From Methanobacteriota archaeon (GTDB taxonomy: Archaea; Thermoplasmatota; JASEFT01; JAUWIS01), in NCBI GenBank assembly GCA_030605245.1, contig JAUWIS010000051.1, positions 1-6,386 of the forward strand: 6,386 nt of DNA. Direction: 5' to 3'. The notes beneath the pieces were generated by a model that did no database searches, was not told where the DNA came from, and saw only the letters and a program-made list of their open reading frames with translations. The translations under genes and the position numbers were made by a program. Below are positions 4,541-6,386 of the stretch, piece by piece. Positions within the stretch are counted from its first letter, which is position 1, and every line of letters starts with the position of its first letter.

Positions 4541-4864
4541 TTACCTTCCCGTATCTCTTATTGACTTAAGGGATTGTAACCCTTTTGGTGTCAAAGTATA
4601 CATTTTTGCTGAACTGCCCATGCAACCCATACACAATCTGCATTTGCTGTTGCCTGAAACCTCTTCAATATATCCATCATGTCTCATGTATGCAAGAACT
4701 GCCTTTACAACACTTTCATTTTTATTCAAATCTGATGCAAGTGTCCTGATACTGCATGTGCCTTTTTTTATTCCCATAAGAAGCTTTGTCTGAAGTACGG
4801 ATTTGTTCATGTTTAACACTTCATCGAAATTATCGACAGTGTTTTCTTTTCTATTTCTTAACAT
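4541..4864 (-). CDS. Winged-helix protein with CxxCxxC cluster, FeoC-like
   Basis: A 107-residue protein with a helix-turn-helix at about 22-66 (LLMGIKKGTCSIRTLASDLN, then ESVVKAVLAYMRHDGYIEEV) and a wing in which C75-x2-C78-x2-C81 sits just before KMYTLTPKGLQSL. A cysteine cluster in the wing of a short winged-helix protein next to feoA recalls bacterial FeoC, which carries an oxygen-sensitive Fe-S cluster. The cysteine spacing differs from enterobacterial FeoC and the protein is longer. It could sense iron or redox state as a regulator, or simply steady an iron transporter. The start at 4864 is supported by AGGAG six bases upstream. Four bases separate its stop from feoA. A small ORF overlaps its start. 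Confidence 0.75.
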   Translation of the reverse strand: MLRNRKENTVDNFDEVLNMNKSVLQTKLLMGIKKGTCSIRTLASDLNKNESVVKAVLAYMRHDGYIEEVSGNSKCRLCMGCMGSSAKMYTLTPKGLQSLKSIRDTGR

Positions 4865-4926
4865 CTTTTTCTCCTATTATTCCCATTTTTCCCTTTTTTA
4901 TTTCCTAACATTTTCATCCTCTCCAT
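4858..4926 (-). CDS. Possible 22-residue leader ORF overlapping the FeoC-like gene start
   Basis: An ATG at 4926 preceded by GGGGTGAT (a good archaeal ribosome site) begins a 22-codon frame, rich in Lys, Asn and Arg with one terminal Cys. It ends at TAA 4860-4858, so its last codon and stop overlap the next gene's ATG (ATGTTAA). It starts 17 bases after the ZIP stop. It could serve translational coupling or be a chance frame in a purine-rich spacer; the composition does not suggest a folded protein. Confidence 0.25.
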   Translation of the reverse strand: MERMKMLGNKKGKNGNNRRKRC

Positions 4927-4943
4927 TTATCACCCCTGTTCTA

Positions 4944-5669
4944 TCAGATTAAACTTGTTAGCCCAACACATATTGCGCCAAGTATCATGCTTATAATACA
5001 TATCTTAGGATATTTTCTGATATTCGCTGAAGGAATCAACTCCTCTACTGAGATATACACCATGAATCCGCCAGCAAGTGCTAATGAAGCACCCAGAATG
5101 CTCAGTGGCATATCTTTAAGAGTAAAATAACCCAGGATGAAACCAAGTAATTCGAACAGGATTGTTCCTGTTGTTATAAAAAACGATTTTGCTTTTTTCT
5201 TGGTTACAGCATACAAAGGCACAATTGTTGCGATGTTCTCTGGGACATCCTGCATTGCAATCCCAAGGGCGATTATAATTCCAAGATGCGGTGCTAATGC
5301 AAACCCAATACCAATTGCTAACCCTTCCGGTATATTATGTAAAGCTATCCCAATAACCAGCATGGTAGTTGTCCTCTTAATTGATGGTTTTTCTTTCTTA
5401 CCCATCTCTGGATTAATGTGAGGTACCAGTTTATCCACTGGATACATCATACCAATCCCTGCAAAAAATGACAATATTATCAGGTAAGCTGGTGCATGTT
5501 CTAAACCCTCTGGAATTAATTGAAAAAATGATATTAGAATCATCATTGAGGCTGCAAATGCCAATGAACCATGTAAGATGGTTTTACTAGGTTTTTTTAT
5601 TAGCCCGACTAATGAGCCTAATGTTTGCCCTGCAAATATTAGAAATATTATTAACCACAGACTAATCAT
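4944..5669 (-). CDS. ZIP-family divalent metal transporter
   Basis: A 241-residue polytopic membrane protein of the ZIP family, about eight helices, short like bacterial ZupT/GufA forms. The helix 4 metal motif HNIPEG is at 111-116. The helix 5 motif appears as QDVPEN (140-145) instead of the usual H/Q-x-x-PEG, and VEELIP (208-213) lies in helix 7. The helix 2 region carries FFQLIPEG (48-55). The loop between helices 3 and 4 (about 80-100) is short, with one His at position 84, not the His-rich metal loop of many eukaryotic ZIPs. ZIP proteins carry Zn, Fe, Mn or related ions into the cytosol; the feoA/DtxR context favours iron or manganese, by inference. The start at 5669 has GGAG seven bases upstream and overlaps a small upstream ORF. 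Confidence 0.88.
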   Translation of the reverse strand: MISLWLIIFLIFAGQTLGSLVGLIKKPSKTILHGSLAFAASMMILISFFQLIPEGLEHAPAYLIILSFFAGIGMMYPVDKLVPHINPEMGKKEKPSIKRTTTMLVIGIALHNIPEGLAIGIGFALAPHLGIIIALGIAMQDVPENIATIVPLYAVTKKKAKSFFITTGTILFELLGFILGYFTLKDMPLSILGASLALAGGFMVYISVEELIPSANIRKYPKICIISMILGAICVGLTSLI

Positions 5670-5718
5670 TTTTATTCTCCATGATTTTCCCCTTTAAGAG
5701 TTCTGTTTCCTCACTCAT
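5662..5718 (-). CDS. Possible 18-residue leader ORF overlapping the ZIP start
   Basis: A frame starting at ATG 5718, with GAGGAT five bases upstream, encodes MSEETELLKGKIMENKND and stops at TAG 5664-5662, eight bases inside the ZIP gene (ATGATTAG overlap). It begins 20 bases after the trmO stop. An AT-rich TATA-like stretch (5741-5750) is centred about 26 bp upstream. Possible roles are translational coupling or a regulatory leader; a real micro-protein or chance are alternatives. Confidence 0.3.
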   Translation of the reverse strand: MSEETELLKGKIMENKND

Positions 5719-5737
5719 TTTATCCTCAGATTCTTTC

Positions 5738-5750
5738 TTTATTTAATTTT
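5738..5750 (-). promoter_or_regulatory. Possible internal TATA box for the ZIP-feoA-dtxR cluster
   Basis: On the - strand AAAATTAAATAAA (5750-5738) overlaps the trmO stop codon and is centred about 26 bp before the leader ORF ATG at 5718. It would let the metal genes be transcribed apart from trmO. Surrounding AT content makes this weak. Confidence 0.3.
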
Positions 5751-6185
5751 ATCTTTTAACCAGCCAATTCTTACATTTGTTCTTTGATCAAATTGTGGAA
5801 CATAAGGTTTAATGTCCAGCAAAGGAGTTTTATCCAGCATATCAACCTGCCGCACTTTTAAAATATTTCTCTTCCTCTCAATAAGTTCGACAACAGAGAT
5901 ACCTATAGGATTAGGTCTATTATAGTGTCTAGTTGCAAAAAGCCCATGCTTCTGGTCATCTAAGAAGGTTTTTGTAAGAGACTCGTAACCAGTCGCCTCA
6001 TGAAAATAATAGACCAGATAAATATGAGAAAATCCTTCAATATCTCTCAACCCCTCTTCATATTCACTAAATACCTCTACCTCGCCAACTTTGTCTGATT
6101 TATATCCCTGACATGGTATTTCTTTCCTATCTTTATAAGGCGTGTGTATTATTCCTATAGGTTTTAATCTAGTTATATCCATCAT
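5739..6185 (-). CDS. trmO: TrmO/TsaA-family tRNA methyltransferase
   Basis: A 148-residue protein (147 from the second ATG) of the UPF0066/YaeB group. TrmO uses SAM to methylate N6 of threonylcarbamoyladenosine at tRNA position 37, giving m6t6A, on a single-sheeted beta-barrel fold unlike class I methyltransferases. Family marks are KPIGIIHTPYKDRKEIPCQG near the N terminus, then EGLRDIEGFSHIYLVYYFH, then GLFATRHYNRPNPIGISVVELI, and DIKPYVPQFD near the end. Archaeal members are short and lack the C-terminal extension of E. coli TrmO, as here. The frame runs open upstream to 6272, but the extra 29 residues are not family-like. The tandem ATGs at 6185 and 6182 sit 22-25 bp from a TATA-like element, so the mRNA is probably leaderless. 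The link to the metal genes downstream may be positional only. Confidence 0.87.
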   Translation of the reverse strand: MMDITRLKPIGIIHTPYKDRKEIPCQGYKSDKVGEVEVFSEYEEGLRDIEGFSHIYLVYYFHEATGYESLTKTFLDDQKHGLFATRHYNRPNPIGISVVELIERKRNILKVRQVDMLDKTPLLDIKPYVPQFDQRTNVRIGWLKDKIK

Positions 6186-6200
6186 CTCTTTCTTTTTTTG

Positions 6201-6213
6201 ATATAATATATTA
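6201..6213 (-). promoter_or_regulatory. TATA-like promoter element of trmO
   Basis: The - strand sequence TAATATATTATAT (6213-6201) is centred about 25 bp before the second ATG of trmO (6182) and 22 bp before the first (6185), in keeping with a leaderless start. Confidence 0.5.
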
Positions 6214-6268
6214 CAAGAAGATATAAAGGCAGTAAAAATATTGCAGGCGGATACGGCGGGGCATATGT

Positions 6269-6386
6269 TCAAATGAACCCTTCCAGAGTATTGAACCAGC
6301 CACCTTCTTCGCCACCTGGTATTGATTCAGTAATCATTGCAAAGATATCCATGCCTGCGACTATCCAGATTAGTATGCTTCCCATT
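6269..6386 (-). CDS. C-terminal fragment or short membrane-anchored protein (partial)
   Basis: On the - strand a frame runs from the window edge to TGA at 6271-6269. From ATG 6385 it gives 38 residues: a hydrophobic segment MGSILIWIVAGMDIFAMITE (1-20), then an acidic, glycine-rich part with PGGEEGGW and an end at TLEGFI. It may be a complete small membrane protein or the tail of a longer gene; the window ends before that can be decided. I do not recognise the family. The opposite strand is also open here but is proline- and serine-rich and less protein-like. It ends 83 bp before trmO, which has its own promoter. Confidence 0.4.
   Translation of the reverse strand, partial: MGSILIWIVAGMDIFAMITESIPGGEEGGWFNTLEGFI

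Noticed and set aside
6186..6272. N-terminal extension of trmO by 29 residues
   Set aside because: The added residues are not family-like, would start at TTG, and a TATA-like element falls inside them at the correct distance from the 6185/6182 ATGs.
6273..6386. + strand open frame at the right edge starting at ATG 6273
   Set aside because: It is a proline- and serine-rich complement of a - strand frame that contains a plausible membrane helix; no ribosome site was seen.

Overview
The window looks archaeal, most likely from an AT-rich euryarchaeote. A methanogen, ANME or Archaeoglobi-like relative is an inference; no marker gene settles it. The archaeal signals are TTTAAGTA/TTTAAATA-type TATA boxes placed about 25-28 bp upstream of start codons that lack a Shine-Dalgarno site (leaderless promoters), alongside internal operon genes with GGAG or GTGATC sites. 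The protein set also fits: NikR, a two-domain DtxR, free-standing FeoA, dodecin and TrmO. No rRNA, tRNA, CRISPR array, insertion sequence or origin was seen, and no gene-free stretch exceeds 300 bases.

Layout. The left end (1-1701, + strand) holds the tail of a probable PLP aminotransferase, a small class I SAM methyltransferase and a radical SAM protein of the COG0731 type. A convergent junction follows. On the - strand (2810-1751), nikR is followed by an endonuclease III-superfamily DNA glycosylase. Divergent from nikR and sharing an 84-bp intergenic region with it are an unnamed six-helix membrane protein (2895-3494) and then dodecin (3586-3792), both +. A second convergent junction leads to a - strand metal cluster read right to left: trmO, a ZIP-family metal transporter, a winged-helix protein with a CxxCxxC cluster (FeoC-like), feoA and a DtxR-family repressor. 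A fragment of another - strand gene lies at the right edge.

How the genes fit together. The middle and right form a metal-homeostasis neighbourhood. It has a nickel-type repressor next to a histidine-rich membrane protein, and an iron/manganese-type repressor co-directional with FeoA, a cysteine-rich winged helix and a ZIP permease. FeoB is not in the window; the membrane component of the cluster is a ZIP protein instead.

Most notable observations. (1) Both convergent junctions carry an old, degenerate tandem duplication spanning both genes' 3' ends. A spare, decayed copy of the - strand gene's last codons and stop sits beyond the real stop, and at 1641-1782 a spare + gene tail is present too. 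This suggests two tail-to-tail genes were pulled apart by duplication, twice independently. (2) The membrane protein beside NikR shows an internal repeat (HxxHVxLS followed by SDIxxP, twice), suggesting a pseudo-symmetric, possibly metal-handling transporter of an undescribed family. (3) The ZIP and FeoC-like genes are each preceded by a tiny ORF with a ribosome-binding site that overlaps the gene's start codon. (4) The dodecin keeps the flavin-site Gln but has Gly where the stacking Trp is expected.
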